DNA of 41,831 bases from Planctomycetota bacterium (GCA_031270685.1 JAISXA010000212.1:1-41831); one strand, 5' to 3'. Positions 28,218-38,465 are shown, counted from the stretch's first letter. Numbers and translations are program-made. Notes: generated by a model from the letters alone, not told the origin.

Positions 28218-31200
28218 CGCATCCAGCGAGTGAACGCGGACGATGGGTTGGCCTGTCGGCCGGGCGAGCGTTCCGGACCGCGTGCGCGCTGTTGTTGGCG
28301 ACGCTCTTCCAGACGGCGGCGCCAGCCGCGCAAGCGGACGTTCTCCGGGCGAATCTTCTCACCAGGGATCTCGGCGATCCGCGCGAGCCGGGCAACGCCA
28401 AACTGGTCATGACCCTTCCCGCCTCGTCGGAGCATCTCATCGCCTCGGCGCACGCCGAAGATTTCATTGTGCACATCTACCCGGAGGACCTCTCCGAAAA
28501 CGAGGGCATGGCCGACCGCTACCGCGCCGGCGGACTCTATCTCTGGCGATACAAGGCCCGGCTGTTTCTCGACGTCCGTGAAGTGCCGCGCCAGGACCGC
28601 GAGGGCGGGGTGAAAGTGAAGGTGGCCTTCGCGCCCGGCGGCAAGGAGCGGGCGTCCGGAATGGCCGAGGGCGAATGCCGCTACGCGTCCGACCTGGTCG
28701 ACGTCGTTCTCGCCGTCGACGTCAGTCGGAGCATGAACTACAACGATCCGAGGAAACGTCGGGTCGCGGCCGCACGCACGTTCCTGGAAATGGCGCGCGA
28801 AGGCGGCGGCATCGGCCGCGTCGGGCTCGTCACCTTCAACCATCTGGGCAACGTCGAAACGCCGCTGGTTTCGCTCGAGGAAAGCACCCGGCTGCTGAAC
28901 GATCTCAACAAGGTCGGCGCCGACGGCTTGACCAATCTGGACATCCCCCTCGACCTCGCCGACCGGATGCTCAAGGAGAGCGGATCCCGCCGCCCGGTGG
29001 TCGTGCTGCTCACCGACGGGAAAAACGAGGGAACGCGCTACCAAAACAGCCACCGGCGGCTTGCCGCCGACGGCATCCGCATTTTCACCGTGGGCCTTAC
29101 CCAGAGCGCCGACCACAAGCTGCTCGAGGAAATGGCGGACGCCTCGGACGGCATGTACTTCCGCGCGCCCAGCGACAGCGACCTTCCGGAAATCTACGCC
29201 CGGCTCGCCGCCGAACTGGGGAAGCGGCGTTTGCTTCGCGGCGAGGCGTTGTCTTCGCCGGCCGGCGAAGGCTCGATTCCCGTCGACGCGACGGTGCGCC
29301 GGCTGGTCGCCATCGCGGACGGCGGCGCGCGGGTGAGCCTGGTCGACCCCCTCGGCGTCGAAGTCGCCGGCGGCGGCTCCGGCCGCATCGGCGGCGTCTA
29401 TGTCGGCCGCCCAAAGGCCGGCGCCTGGAACTATTCGTGGAGTTCGGCCGAGGCAGGCGTTTCCGCGCTCGCGTTTTTCGGCGACACCCCGTTTTTCCTC
29501 GATCTTTTCCCGCCGCAGTACCAGGGCGACCGGATGGCCCTCGGCGCGACGCTTGCCCGGGGCGCCGCCCCGTTTCCGGCGGGCGCGGTGTGGCTCGAGC
29601 CCCTTCCGGGCGTTCCGGGCGGGCGGAGCGCGCTTTTCGACGACGGATTGCACGATGATGGGCGCGCCGGCGACGGCGTGTACGCGACGGCGGTCGACCT
29701 CCCGCCCGGTTACCGCGACCGCTTCGACGTCACCCTGCGGGCGGAAGGAACCATCCCCGAAGACGGCGGGTTTGTCCGCCAGGCCGGCGGCATCGCGGTC
29801 AGGATGCCGCTTGAACCGGAGCCGGAGATCAAGCGCTTTTCGCTTGGCGGCGAAGACATCGACTTCGGCGTGCTGTTTCCCGGCGAGACCGGTTTCGCCG
29901 ACGCCCGCGTGATCTATGAAGGACGCACGCCAGAGAATTTTCTTTTCGATCTTTCCTGGCCCGACTCGCCCAGCGAATTGCCGAGCCTCTTCTCGAGGAT
30001 CGACCTCTCCCCGGGCGACCAGGTGTTCGAGTTGGAGATCGCCGTTCCGAAAAGCGCCGTTCCCGGCCGCTATCGCGGACTCCTCGACGTCCGGGCCGAT
30101 TCCGGCCTCGGCGATGCGAGACCCGCCGGTCTGGTCGTCGGCGAGGTCAGCTTCACCGATCCGGGAGCGGTCGATCTGGGGTTCCTGCGGCCCGGCGAGG
30201 AACTCGATTACGATATTGTCGTGCCGTATCATTCCGGAAAACAGACCCCGCTTGAAATCACCGCCTCCGGACACGACCTGTTGGCGGTCGCGGCGGACCG
30301 CGACTCGCTTGGCGCCGGCGCGGGCGAGCTTCGGCTGACGATTACCGCCTCCGCGCCGGTCGACGCCCGGGACGGCGGCCGGTCGGCGCGGATCGTTCTT
30401 CGTGCCGGCCCCGGAACGCTCGAGATACCGGTGCGGTGGCGGGTGCTGGCCTTCCGGGGCGCGGGAATAGTCGGCGGCGACGTTGATTTCGGCGTCCTGT
30501 TCCCGGGAGAATCCGGAACCGCCGGCATCGAGGTCGATCTCGATTCGACCCGTTCCGAGATGCTTTCCTTCGACCTTTCCTGGCCGGAAACGGCCGGTTC
30601 GCTTCCCGGCTTTGCCTTGCGCCAGGCGGTTGGCCCGGGAAGACAGCCGTTTACCCTCGACATCACGGTTTCCCGGGACGCGCCGCCCGGGCCGCATCGC
30701 GGCAATTTTTCCATTCGCGCGGAAAACGGGCTTGGCGACCGGCGCGATGCGCGGATCATGGTCGGCGCCGTCGCATTTGGCGATCCCGGTCCGATCGCCA
30801 TTGGCGAAGTCAAACCCGGGGAGTCGGCCGGGCGAGTGGCAAGCATTCCCTATCGCGCCGACAAAGAGGTTGCGTTCGTCGCGTCGTACCAGGGCGACGA
30901 CGGGGTGACGATCGCTGCCGACGCGGCGACCCTGGCCGCTGGCGAGGGAACGCTGTCGCTCCATGTGGCCGCCAGCCCGGGCGCGAACGATCGGGACGGC
31001 GAACGTTCGGGGCGGATTGCCTTAACCGCCGGTCCCGCTCGTCTGGACCTTCCCGTCGCCTGGACGGTTCGGGGCTTTCGCGGCGCGCTTCTCGGCGGCG
31101 ATCTCGATTTCGGCGTCGTGTTCCCCGGAGAGACGGGGACGGCCGGGGTGACGATCGACCTCGATTCCACGCGTTCCGAGGAGTTGTTCTTCAATCTTTC

Positions 31201-34200
31201 CTGGCCCGGACACGAACGCAGTTTTCCGGCGATGGCCGCCGACGAAATGCTTCCGCCAGGCCGCCAGACTTTCGAGCTCGACCTCCAGGCGGCGGACAAT
31301 GTCCGCCCCGGTGACTATGCCGGGCGTTTCTCCATCCGCGCCTGGAACGGTCTTGGCGATGAGCGGGAGGCGAGGGTGAAGGTCGGAGCCGTGACCTTCG
31401 AAGCCGTCGATCCCGTCGACCTCGGGGCGATTCGTCCCGGGACGTCGGCCGAAAAGGCGATTCGCATACGCTACCATGCCGACAAGGCCGCTCCTCTCGC
31501 CGTGACCGCCGAAGGCATGGAACTTTCCGCCTTCACCACCGGCGACAACGTAAAACAAGGCGACGGCGAAGTTGAAATTACCGTCGTCGCCGCGATCGAA
31601 CCCGACGCCCTGGACGGCATTCGCGAGGGCGTGGCGAAAATTCATGCCGGTCCAGGCGTCGTCGCCATCCCGGTCCGCTGGAGCGTCCGCTCCTTCTGGG
31701 GCGCGGCGCTGGTCGACGATGTCGATTTCGGGGTCATCTTTCCGGGCGAGACCGGCAACGCCTCCATCGACATTCTTCTCGATTCGACCCGCTCCGAGGC
31801 GTTCGACTTTTCTCTGACCTGGCCCGATTCCGGCGGAGAGCTGCCGGAGCTCTCCACGCGGGCGACCATTCTTCCCGGCCGCCAGCCATATGAACTGGAA
31901 TTCACCGTGCCGGCCGACGCCCGGCCCATCGCCCATGCCGGTCGCTTCGAAATCGCCTCCGAAAGAGGGCTCGGCGATATTCGCGCCGCGCGACTGATCG
32001 TCGGCGCGGTGGAATTCGTCGATCCGGGCGCGGTAAGCTTCGGCGCGATCAAACCCGGGGAGTCGGCCACGAAGCGGTTGACTGTATCGTACCGCGCCGA
32101 CAAGCCGGCCACTCTCGCCGTGGTCACGGAAGATGGCGGCGCGTTGACCGCCTCGCCCGGGGCGGCGACGCTAGAATCCGGCGAGGGACGCTTCGACCTG
32201 GACGTGTCCGTGACGCTTCCCGCCGATGCCGATGACCGTCCGGCCGCCGGCAAGGTGATTCTGGAAGCCGGCCCGGGGCGACTTGAAATTCCCGTCTATT
32301 GGAATATTCGCGGTTTCCAGGGCGCCGCGCTCGGCGGCGATCTTGATTTCGGGATTCTATTCCCCGGCGAGACCGGAACCGCGCTCCTGTCGGTCCTGCT
32401 CGATTCCACCAGGCCGGAACAGCTTTCAGTGAACCTTCGCTGGCCGCGAGACGCGCTTCCCGGGTACGAGGCGTCACCCATGGCCGCGCCCGGTTCCACA
32501 ACCGTCGAAGTCGAACTATCGATTCCGCCGGATGCCCGCCCGGCCAGCCTTCAGGGCAGGATTTCCATTTCGGCCGGTAACGGACTTGGCGACGAGCGTT
32601 CCGCGCGGGTTGTGATCGGATCGATGCTTCTTGGCGACCCCGGCTTCGTACACCTGGGCGTTATGCGCCCCGGCGAAACGCTTGAAAAGATTTTGCCGCT
32701 CCCTTACAAGACCGACAAGGCCGCATCGGCGATCCATTCCTATCGGGGGGACGACGGTTTCTCCGCGACGTTTCCGCGCCTGCTCGACGCGGGCGAGGGC
32801 GAGGCCGAACTTGTTTTCCGCGTGATCGAGCCGGCGGACGCCGCCGACGGCGAGCGCGCCGGAATTCTGACCGTCCAGGCCGGCGCCGCGAAGCGGGACA
32901 TCCCCGTCGGCTGGACGGTTCTCGGGTTCCGCGGCGCCGGTCTGGACGGCGACATCGATTTCGGCGTCGTGTTCCCGGGTGAAACGACCAGGGTCGAGGC
33001 GCCGTTGCTGCTCGATTCCACGCGTCCGGAAACGCTTTACCTCGACCTGTCGTGGCCGGAAGGGGCCGCCTTCCTTCCCTCCGCCCGCTTCGACCAGCGG
33101 GTGCCGCCGGGCAGACAGACGCTGGAGCTTGTATTGCCGATTCCAGCCGACGCTCCCTTGGGCCAATACGAGGGCCGGTTCGACATCCGTTCCGGCGAAG
33201 GCGGCCCCGCCGATTCGCGGCCGGCGCGGATCCGGATCGGAACCGTGCGCTTCACCGATATCGGCGCGCTTGATATGGGAGACGTGCCGCCAGGGACGTT
33301 TGTCTCCAAAAAGGCGATCGTTCCCTATCACGCCGACCGGAACATCAAGCTGGATCTCGCCGTTTCGGGCGATCCGGCTCTCACCGCCGAGTCGATGCTT
33401 GATTTGCTTTCCGCCGGCGACGGCGATGTCTTGATCGAGGTCGTCGTCTCCGTGCCAATCGGCTCCGCCGACGGTTTGCGCGAAGGCGTCGCGACCCTTT
33501 CGGCCGGCCCCGGGGCAATTGAAATACCGGTCGTCTGGAACGTGCGCGCGTACGCCGCGCCGAGGACGGACGGCGGCGTCCGCCGTGGCCCGGAAGTGCC
33601 GTTCACCATACCCGATCCGGAGCGGTTCGCGCCGGTTCTTCCGGATCCGCGTACCGGATCGTACCGTCCGGAAGCGTATATCCCGAACGACGACCCAATG
33701 CCGCCGGGGGAAATCGGCGACTCGCCCCTGGACCGCACCCGCCGCACCATTGACGACGCGTTCCGCCGCGCCAGGGACGAGGGTTCTCCCGCCCGTTCGG
33801 GCGACCGGCCTTCCGGCGTACCGTCGATGCCGGGCTTCGGCGACGACGGCCGGATAGGGGATGCGGGCGAAGGCGGCGGACGGGGCCCTTGGAACGCGTG
33901 GTGGATCTATCTGCTCGCCGCGCTTCTCCTGTTGCTGCTGTTGCTTCTACTTATCGCGTATCTCCTGTACAAGATGCGCAAGAAGGCGCTGCTGCTGCTG
34001 GCGTCCTTCATCGCCAATCTGATCCTGTTGGCCATATTCATCGCGCTCCTCTCCTCGTCCGTGTTCAATGGCGAAGAAAGGCGGACTCCCTTTGAAGTCA
34101 ACCTCGTCGAGATGGACGACCCGGCGCGTTACGGCCTGACCCCGAACCTCGAGAATCTCGTTCCCTCCAGCGCGGAGGCGCTCGAGGAGCCGAGGGATTC

Positions 34201-36892
34201 GGCCGGAGGCGCGGGCGCGGGATCGACCGATTCCCTCCTCGCCGAGCTTGCCGATGCGGTGGCCGCATCGGGAGCCTCGGCTTCGCCGCTGGACCGCGCG
34301 GAAGCGCTGCCGGGAGAGGCGGAGGCGACGGGAGAGCTGGCCGCCCTGGGCGCTCCTTCCGCCGCTGCCGTGGCGCTGGAGAAGACTGCCGCGTCTCCTC
34401 GTCGGCGCGAACGCCGAGCCGAACGCGAGGCCCGCGGCATGCCGCAGGGGGCAATTCCCGAGTTGGCGGAGCCTCCGCCGTCGGAGCCGGCGAATGTTGC
34501 CGACGCCAATGCCGCCGCCCAAGCCGTCGAGGTCGTCAGCGAGAGGGTGAATGTGGACGAACTCGTGGATCCGGGCGCTACCGCTTGGAGCGACGACGCG
34601 AGAGGTCCCGAGATCCGTTCCGGCGTTACGACGCGGCTTTCCGCGGAAAGCATGGAAATGGAATTCATCGCCCGGGATCCGGCCGTTACGGCCATCGAGA
34701 CTCGCGGGCGACGCAGAAACCGCGCGCAGGCGCCTTCGCTCGTCATGGAGCCGATGGTGCCGATCGACGATCCGGTTCGCGTCGAAACCAGACAGTTCGT
34801 CGATAAGGATGTGGCGCGCGAGCCGCTCGAACCGGATTTCGGCGTCGAAGAAATGCGTATGGACGCCGCCGCCGGCATGCCCAACCTGGCGCACAAGGCC
34901 GCCGGGCCGACACTTCCGGCCGGAAGTTCCGAACTGGCGGCGGACTATTCGGCGCGCGTCATCGAGGGCGTGCGCGAAGCGACCCTCGAAATCGACCGTT
35001 CGTCGCGGCGTGAACGCCAGACGAACCGGGAATCCGGCGGCGGGCCGCCGGTAAGGCCGCCCTCCGCGCTGACGGCTGACGCTTCCGGCGCCGGGCGGCG
35101 TCCGGCGCGTTCCGCCGGAGCCTCTACGCTGTCCCCGGGCGAATCGCGCTTCGACGCGGGCCCCGGAGGCATGGGCGACGCTCTGGAAGGGGCCGCCACG
35201 CCGGGCGGCGACCGCTTGGGCGTGGAACTCGCCGACGCCGGACGTCCGGGTTCGCTTTCCGGGGCCGACGACAACGACCGCGTATCCGGCAGAACCGGAA
35301 CGACGGCGTCGGACGGACGGTCCGGAGGCGCGAGTGAACCGGGAAGCCGGGGCGGCAGGGGCAGGCGCGGCGGACATCCCGGCGACGGTCCCGGGCAAAG
35401 GGATTTCGGTGATCGCGATCGCGGCGGTGACGGCGCGACCGGCCCCGGAGGCGCGGGCGAGGGCGGCAGCCAGCCCGGATCGGGTGGCGACGGGCGTTCC
35501 GGCGATGGTCGCGGGCGCGGCGTCGGCAGGGGCTTCGGCTCCGGCGACCGGGAAGGCCGGATGGACGATCTCGGACCCTACGGCGGAGGGGAATCCATTG
35601 ATCCGGCCGCCTTATGGGCGGTCGATCGCCCGGCATCGCGGCTTGATGTCGCGGGCGACGATTCGATCATACGATTCCCGTCTCCCGGCAAGGCGGATAT
35701 GGATTGGGAGCGCGGCGAGATGCGCCAGCGGCGCAGGCGCGGCGTCGCAGCGTCGAGTTCGGTCGATCCCGACGCGCTGCTCGTCGTCGTCGGCGACTTC
35801 TCGGCTCTTTCCGACGATGCGCCGCGCAATCTGTTCAGCGTCCTCGCCCGGCGGCTCGCGCCGAACGTGGATGTCGAAGAAAGGGTTTTGCGCCCCGGCG
35901 ATCCGACGCTTGGCGACTGTCTGCTGGCCACCCTCGACCCCGGCGACGTCGAAAATTGGACGGAGGCGGAATTGCGCGACGTCGCCGAGTATCTCGGGAA
36001 CGACGGCCACATCTGGCTCGATTCCTCCCGCCGGAGCGACAACGAACGGGCGCTCAAGCTGTTGGCCGACGCGACCGGGGGAGAACGGACGGCGCTTCCC
36101 GGCGGTCATCAACTGGCCGATGCGGGACCGGTCGACGGCGTCTTCGTCGGCGGCGGTCTCGGTGTCGTAGCCACGACGTTCGGCTGGCGCGACGACTGGC
36201 GCTACAACGCGAACGGCGATAACGGCGGCCGGGAGGCTCTACGCTTCCTGGTGAGGACGCTCAATCTCTTCCTGTCGGGCGACGCCGACGCCGGCCTTTC
36301 CGTGGGCGTCGCGGAGAGCGAGGGCGGTTTGGCAATCCTGGGAACGCCGCGCGAAATCCCCGAAATGGTCATCGGCGTCGGCGCCGGGGTCAAGGTTTGG
36401 GAGGATCATAGCTCCGGAGTCGCCGCTTGGCGTCTTCCGTCCTGGAGCGACAAGGCCGACCTCTCGGTGGTGTCGGACGGACGGGGTGGAAGGGCGCTGC
36501 GCCTCGACCTCGGCGCGGCCGAACGCGGGCGCGTTTCCGTGTACCGGACCCTGTCGCCGCCCGAGGATTTCCGCTCCGTCGACAGCCTTGCGCTGGATGT
36601 CTATTACGGCGGCGGCGACGGCGAGGCGGCGTTATCCGCCGTAATCACCGCTCCCGAGGATGGACAGTGGGTCGATTTTGAAAGTAGGCCGCGGGCGCTG
36701 TCGCGCGGTTGGAACCGCATCGAAATCCGGCCCGCCGGCGACCGCTTCCGCTCCGCGTTGACCGGATGGCGGGGATACGACGCGAGTCCCTCGGCGCTGG
36801 ACCGTCTCGGCCGATTGGGTATAATTCTCTATCGCAACGAAAAATCGGCCGAAGTGCTTCTCTTGGGACAGATCGACCGCTATGGCCAGTGA
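28214..36892 (+). CDS. Giant VWA protein with six beta-sandwich repeats, TM hairpin and DUF4159-like domain
   Basis: A 2892-aa protein. Signal peptide 1-40 (ACALLLATLFQTAAPAAQA). A von Willebrand A domain at about 160-350 has a complete MIDAS: DVSRS (Asp169, Ser171, Ser173), GLTNLD (Thr240) and LLTDGKN (Asp268). Six ~206-residue repeats run from about 545 to 1783. A TM hairpin at about 1895-1952 has the basic KMRKK turn expected to be cytoplasmic, so both flanks are periplasmic. A disordered, very Gly/Arg/Asp-rich region follows (about 2000-2480). A DUF4159-like flavodoxin-type domain at about 2516-2693 (VVGDFSALSDDAPRN..., GHIWLDSS) and a C-terminal beta-sandwich at about 2736-2892 complete it. 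The start overlaps the ExbD stop. Function unknown; the locus suggests a force-coupled surface or envelope assembly. Confidence 0.88.
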   Translation: MTHPASERGRWVGLSAGRAFRTACALLLATLFQTAAPAAQADVLRANLLTRDLGDPREPGNAKLVMTLPASSEHLIASAHAEDFIVHIYPEDLSENEGMADRYRAGGLYLWRYKARLFLDVREVPRQDREGGVKVKVAFAPGGKERASGMAEGECRYASDLVDVVLAVDVSRSMNYNDPRKRRVAAARTFLEMAREGGGIGRVGLVTFNHLGNVETPLVSLEESTRLLNDLNKVGADGLTNLDIPLDLADRMLKESGSRRPVVVLLTDGKNEGTRYQNSHRRLAADGIRIFTVGLTQSADHKLLEEMADASDGMYFRAPSDSDLPEIYARLAAELGKRRLLRGEALSSPAGEGSIPVDATVRRLVAIADGGARVSLVDPLGVEVAGGGSGRIGGVYVGRPKAGAWNYSWSSAEAGVSALAFFGDTPFFLDLFPPQYQGDRMALGATLARGAAPFPAGAVWLEPLPGVPGGRSALFDDGLHDDGRAGDGVYATAVDLPPGYRDRFDVTLRAEGTIPEDGGFVRQAGGIAVRMPLEPEPEIKRFSLGGEDIDFGVLFPGETGFADARVIYEGRTPENFLFDLSWPDSPSELPSLFSRIDLSPGDQVFELEIAVPKSAVPGRYRGLLDVRADSGLGDARPAGLVVGEVSFTDPGAVDLGFLRPGEELDYDIVVPYHSGKQTPLEITASGHDLLAVAADRDSLGAGAGELRLTITASAPVDARDGGRSARIVLRAGPGTLEIPVRWRVLAFRGAGIVGGDVDFGVLFPGESGTAGIEVDLDSTRSEMLSFDLSWPETAGSLPGFALRQAVGPGRQPFTLDITVSRDAPPGPHRGNFSIRAENGLGDRRDARIMVGAVAFGDPGPIAIGEVKPGESAGRVASIPYRADKEVAFVASYQGDDGVTIAADAATLAAGEGTLSLHVAASPGANDRDGERSGRIALTAGPARLDLPVAWTVRGFRGALLGGDLDFGVVFPGETGTAGVTIDLDSTRSEELFFNLSWPGHERSFPAMAADEMLPPGRQTFELDLQAADNVRPGDYAGRFSIRAWNGLGDEREARVKVGAVTFEAVDPVDLGAIRPGTSAEKAIRIRYHADKAAPLAVTAEGMELSAFTTGDNVKQGDGEVEITVVAAIEPDALDGIREGVAKIHAGPGVVAIPVRWSVRSFWGAALVDDVDFGVIFPGETGNASIDILLDSTRSEAFDFSLTWPDSGGELPELSTRATILPGRQPYELEFTVPADARPIAHAGRFEIASERGLGDIRAARLIVGAVEFVDPGAVSFGAIKPGESATKRLTVSYRADKPATLAVVTEDGGALTASPGAATLESGEGRFDLDVSVTLPADADDRPAAGKVILEAGPGRLEIPVYWNIRGFQGAALGGDLDFGILFPGETGTALLSVLLDSTRPEQLSVNLRWPRDALPGYEASPMAAPGSTTVEVELSIPPDARPASLQGRISISAGNGLGDERSARVVIGSMLLGDPGFVHLGVMRPGETLEKILPLPYKTDKAASAIHSYRGDDGFSATFPRLLDAGEGEAELVFRVIEPADAADGERAGILTVQAGAAKRDIPVGWTVLGFRGAGLDGDIDFGVVFPGETTRVEAPLLLDSTRPETLYLDLSWPEGAAFLPSARFDQRVPPGRQTLELVLPIPADAPLGQYEGRFDIRSGEGGPADSRPARIRIGTVRFTDIGALDMGDVPPGTFVSKKAIVPYHADRNIKLDLAVSGDPALTAESMLDLLSAGDGDVLIEVVVSVPIGSADGLREGVATLSAGPGAIEIPVVWNVRAYAAPRTDGGVRRGPEVPFTIPDPERFAPVLPDPRTGSYRPEAYIPNDDPMPPGEIGDSPLDRTRRTIDDAFRRARDEGSPARSGDRPSGVPSMPGFGDDGRIGDAGEGGGRGPWNAWWIYLLAALLLLLLLLLLIAYLLYKMRKKALLLLASFIANLILLAIFIALLSSSVFNGEERRTPFEVNLVEMDDPARYGLTPNLENLVPSSAEALEEPRDSAGGAGAGSTDSLLAELADAVAASGASASPLDRAEALPGEAEATGELAALGAPSAAAVALEKTAASPRRRERRAEREARGMPQGAIPELAEPPPSEPANVADANAAAQAVEVVSERVNVDELVDPGATAWSDDARGPEIRSGVTTRLSAESMEMEFIARDPAVTAIETRGRRRNRAQAPSLVMEPMVPIDDPVRVETRQFVDKDVAREPLEPDFGVEEMRMDAAAGMPNLAHKAAGPTLPAGSSELAADYSARVIEGVREATLEIDRSSRRERQTNRESGGGPPVRPPSALTADASGAGRRPARSAGASTLSPGESRFDAGPGGMGDALEGAATPGGDRLGVELADAGRPGSLSGADDNDRVSGRTGTTASDGRSGGASEPGSRGGRGRRGGHPGDGPGQRDFGDRDRGGDGATGPGGAGEGGSQPGSGGDGRSGDGRGRGVGRGFGSGDREGRMDDLGPYGGGESIDPAALWAVDRPASRLDVAGDDSIIRFPSPGKADMDWERGEMRQRRRRGVAASSSVDPDALLVVVGDFSALSDDAPRNLFSVLARRLAPNVDVEERVLRPGDPTLGDCLLATLDPGDVENWTEAELRDVAEYLGNDGHIWLDSSRRSDNERALKLLADATGGERTALPGGHQLADAGPVDGVFVGGGLGVVATTFGWRDDWRYNANGDNGGREALRFLVRTLNLFLSGDADAGLSVGVAESEGGLAILGTPREIPEMVIGVGAGVKVWEDHSSGVAAWRLPSWSDKADLSVVSDGRGGRALRLDLGAAERGRVSVYRTLSPPEDFRSVDSLALDVYYGGGDGEAALSAVITAPEDGQWVDFESRPRALSRGWNRIEIRPAGDRFRSALTGWRGYDASPSALDRLGRLGIILYRNEKSAEVLLLGQIDRYGQ
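29846..33560 (+). repeat. Six in-frame repeats of about 206 codons in the giant VWA gene
   Basis: Units begin near 29852, 30482, 31100, 31721, 32341 and 32951, each with the pattern D(V/L/I)DFG(V/I)(L/V/I)FPGE, then LDSTR(S/P)E in units 2-6 and L(S/T/R)WP. Each unit has two Ig-like halves. The second half starts about 100 residues later with (V/I)xLG.(I/M/L)(R/K)PGE and ends AGPGxLEIPVxWxVRGF(R/Q)GA. The first unit is most divergent. The spacing is regular, which suggests tandem duplication with conserved structure. Confidence 0.88.
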
Positions 36893-38465
36893 CCGAAGTC
36901 GCGTCGGGAGATCACGTCTCGTCGGTTTGTCCGTCGTCGTTTTCGCGGTGTTTTTTCGCGGCCCGCATTTCGCCGGGGTCCGTGCCGGAGAAGAGTCTCC
37001 TACGGGTCCGGAACGTTTCTCCCTGCTTGTCGAGGCGCTCGACGCCGGTTCCCGCGACCGCGCCGGAGTGCTGGTTCGTATCGACGGCGAATTGCGCGGA
37101 CCGGAGGCGGCGGAGATGCGCGCCGCGCTGCTCGACGGGTTTGCGACCGGCGGCCTTCTGATCCAGCTCGGGGCTGCCGAGGCGTTGGCGCGATACGCCG
37201 ATCCCCGCGACCTTCCCCTCTTCCGGTCGGTCATCGAGTCGTCCGACCGCCTTGCGGTCAAGGTCGCCGCGATCCGTTTCCTTCCCGCGTTCATCCTCGG
37301 CAACAGCGAACGCGCCCGTTTCGCCTATATCCGGAACGTGGCGTCCGACGACGTCCGCCGCGACGAATCCGCCGTGGAGCCGTTGAGCCGTCCACCGCTC
37401 ACCAGGCGGGGGAGGTTGGATATGGAGCTCGCCGGGCTGCGGCGGCAGGTGTCCTCGATTGTGATCGGGCAATTCGATCCGGTCGGCTCCGCGATCGCCT
37501 CCATCGACGATCCCCGCTTCGGACTGACCGCCGGGAATTCGGTTCGCGGGCAAGTCGGAGCGGCGTTGGGCGTCGATCCCGGCCGCTGGCGGGAAATATG
37601 GGATTCCCATTCCACCGACATGCAGTTTTCCCGCCCGGAGGAAATCGAGGAGGTCGTAACCACTGCCTTAGGGGTGCTTGGCGACCTGGGCCTCCCCGCC
37701 GACGCTTCGGTGTTTCCGGGTCTGGACTTTCTTTTCCGCTTGGAGAATCCGCTCGTCGCCCATGCGGCGCTTGAGTCGTTGCGCGCGATGTGCCTATCCG
37801 CGACACGGACGATCGGCGCATTTTTGGACGGCGCTTACGGAAGCGATTGGACCGAAGCGGAGAGCGGCTGGCTGCGCGGAAGGGAGGACCTCGCGGCGGA
37901 GCTTTGGCTTTTTACCGCACGTCATGGCGCCAAGCTGCTCGATTCGCCCGATCCCGCGCTGGCGCACGCCGCCGTGCTTGCGGTGGGCGCCGCGATAGGC
38001 TTTTCCCCCCGCGTTGCGGCGCGCCGCGCGGATTTGCGGGACATGTCGGCCATGGCGGTGGAAAAGCTCGAATCCATGGCGTTGCTGGCCGGGTTGGGCG
38101 TCGGTTTGCGCTGCGACGTGTTGAGGGCGCTCGGAAGGTCGGGAAGCCGCCCGGCGCTGGCGGCGGTGCTCGAAATCATGGGGTCGGCGTACGCCGGATC
38201 GGGCAGGGACGGCCTGGCGGTCGCCGAGGCCGGAGTGGCGGCGTTGGCGGAAATGGCGAACGGCGACGACGAAAGCGGTGAGGCGGCCCGCGCGGCGCTC
38301 CTGGGCCTCTTGTCCGATGCGCGCGAGTATCCGGCCGGCAACTCCACCGCGCCCCCGGTGATGATGGGGCACATTGTTTTGTGGCGCTTGCAACGGATTG
38401 CGAAAAGCGGCGAAATCACGTTCGACGCCGGCTTCTGGCGGCGGCGTCTGGGCTGGGATGGATAG
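36882..38465 (+). CDS. Exported HEAT-repeat-like protein
   Basis: A 527-aa protein with an N-terminal hydrophobic signal (RLVGLSVVVFAVFFRGPHFA, likely cut after VRA near residue 35). The mature part is all-helical with HEAT-like pairs: LLIQLGAAEALARYADPRDLPLFRSVIE, LALRCDVL-type GLRCDVLRALGRSGSRPALAAVLEIM and AGVAALAEMANGDDESGEAARAALLGLL. HEAT repeats are protein-binding scaffolds. The gene overlaps the end of the giant VWA gene by 11 nt and is the last member of the locus, so translation is coupled. It may partner the VWA or TPR protein in the periplasm. No catalytic motif seen. Confidence 0.75.
   Translation: MASDRSRVGRSRLVGLSVVVFAVFFRGPHFAGVRAGEESPTGPERFSLLVEALDAGSRDRAGVLVRIDGELRGPEAAEMRAALLDGFATGGLLIQLGAAEALARYADPRDLPLFRSVIESSDRLAVKVAAIRFLPAFILGNSERARFAYIRNVASDDVRRDESAVEPLSRPPLTRRGRLDMELAGLRRQVSSIVIGQFDPVGSAIASIDDPRFGLTAGNSVRGQVGAALGVDPGRWREIWDSHSTDMQFSRPEEIEEVVTTALGVLGDLGLPADASVFPGLDFLFRLENPLVAHAALESLRAMCLSATRTIGAFLDGAYGSDWTEAESGWLRGREDLAAELWLFTARHGAKLLDSPDPALAHAAVLAVGAAIGFSPRVAARRADLRDMSAMAVEKLESMALLAGLGVGLRCDVLRALGRSGSRPALAAVLEIMGSAYAGSGRDGLAVAEAGVAALAEMANGDDESGEAARAALLGLLSDAREYPAGNSTAPPVMMGHIVLWRLQRIAKSGEITFDAGFWRRRLGWDG

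Noticed and set aside
28127-30964. A 945-codon open frame on the minus strand opposite the giant VWA gene
   Set aside because: No ribosome site, composition is typical of a GC-rich antisense shadow, and the plus-strand frame has clear signal peptide, VWA and repeat domains.
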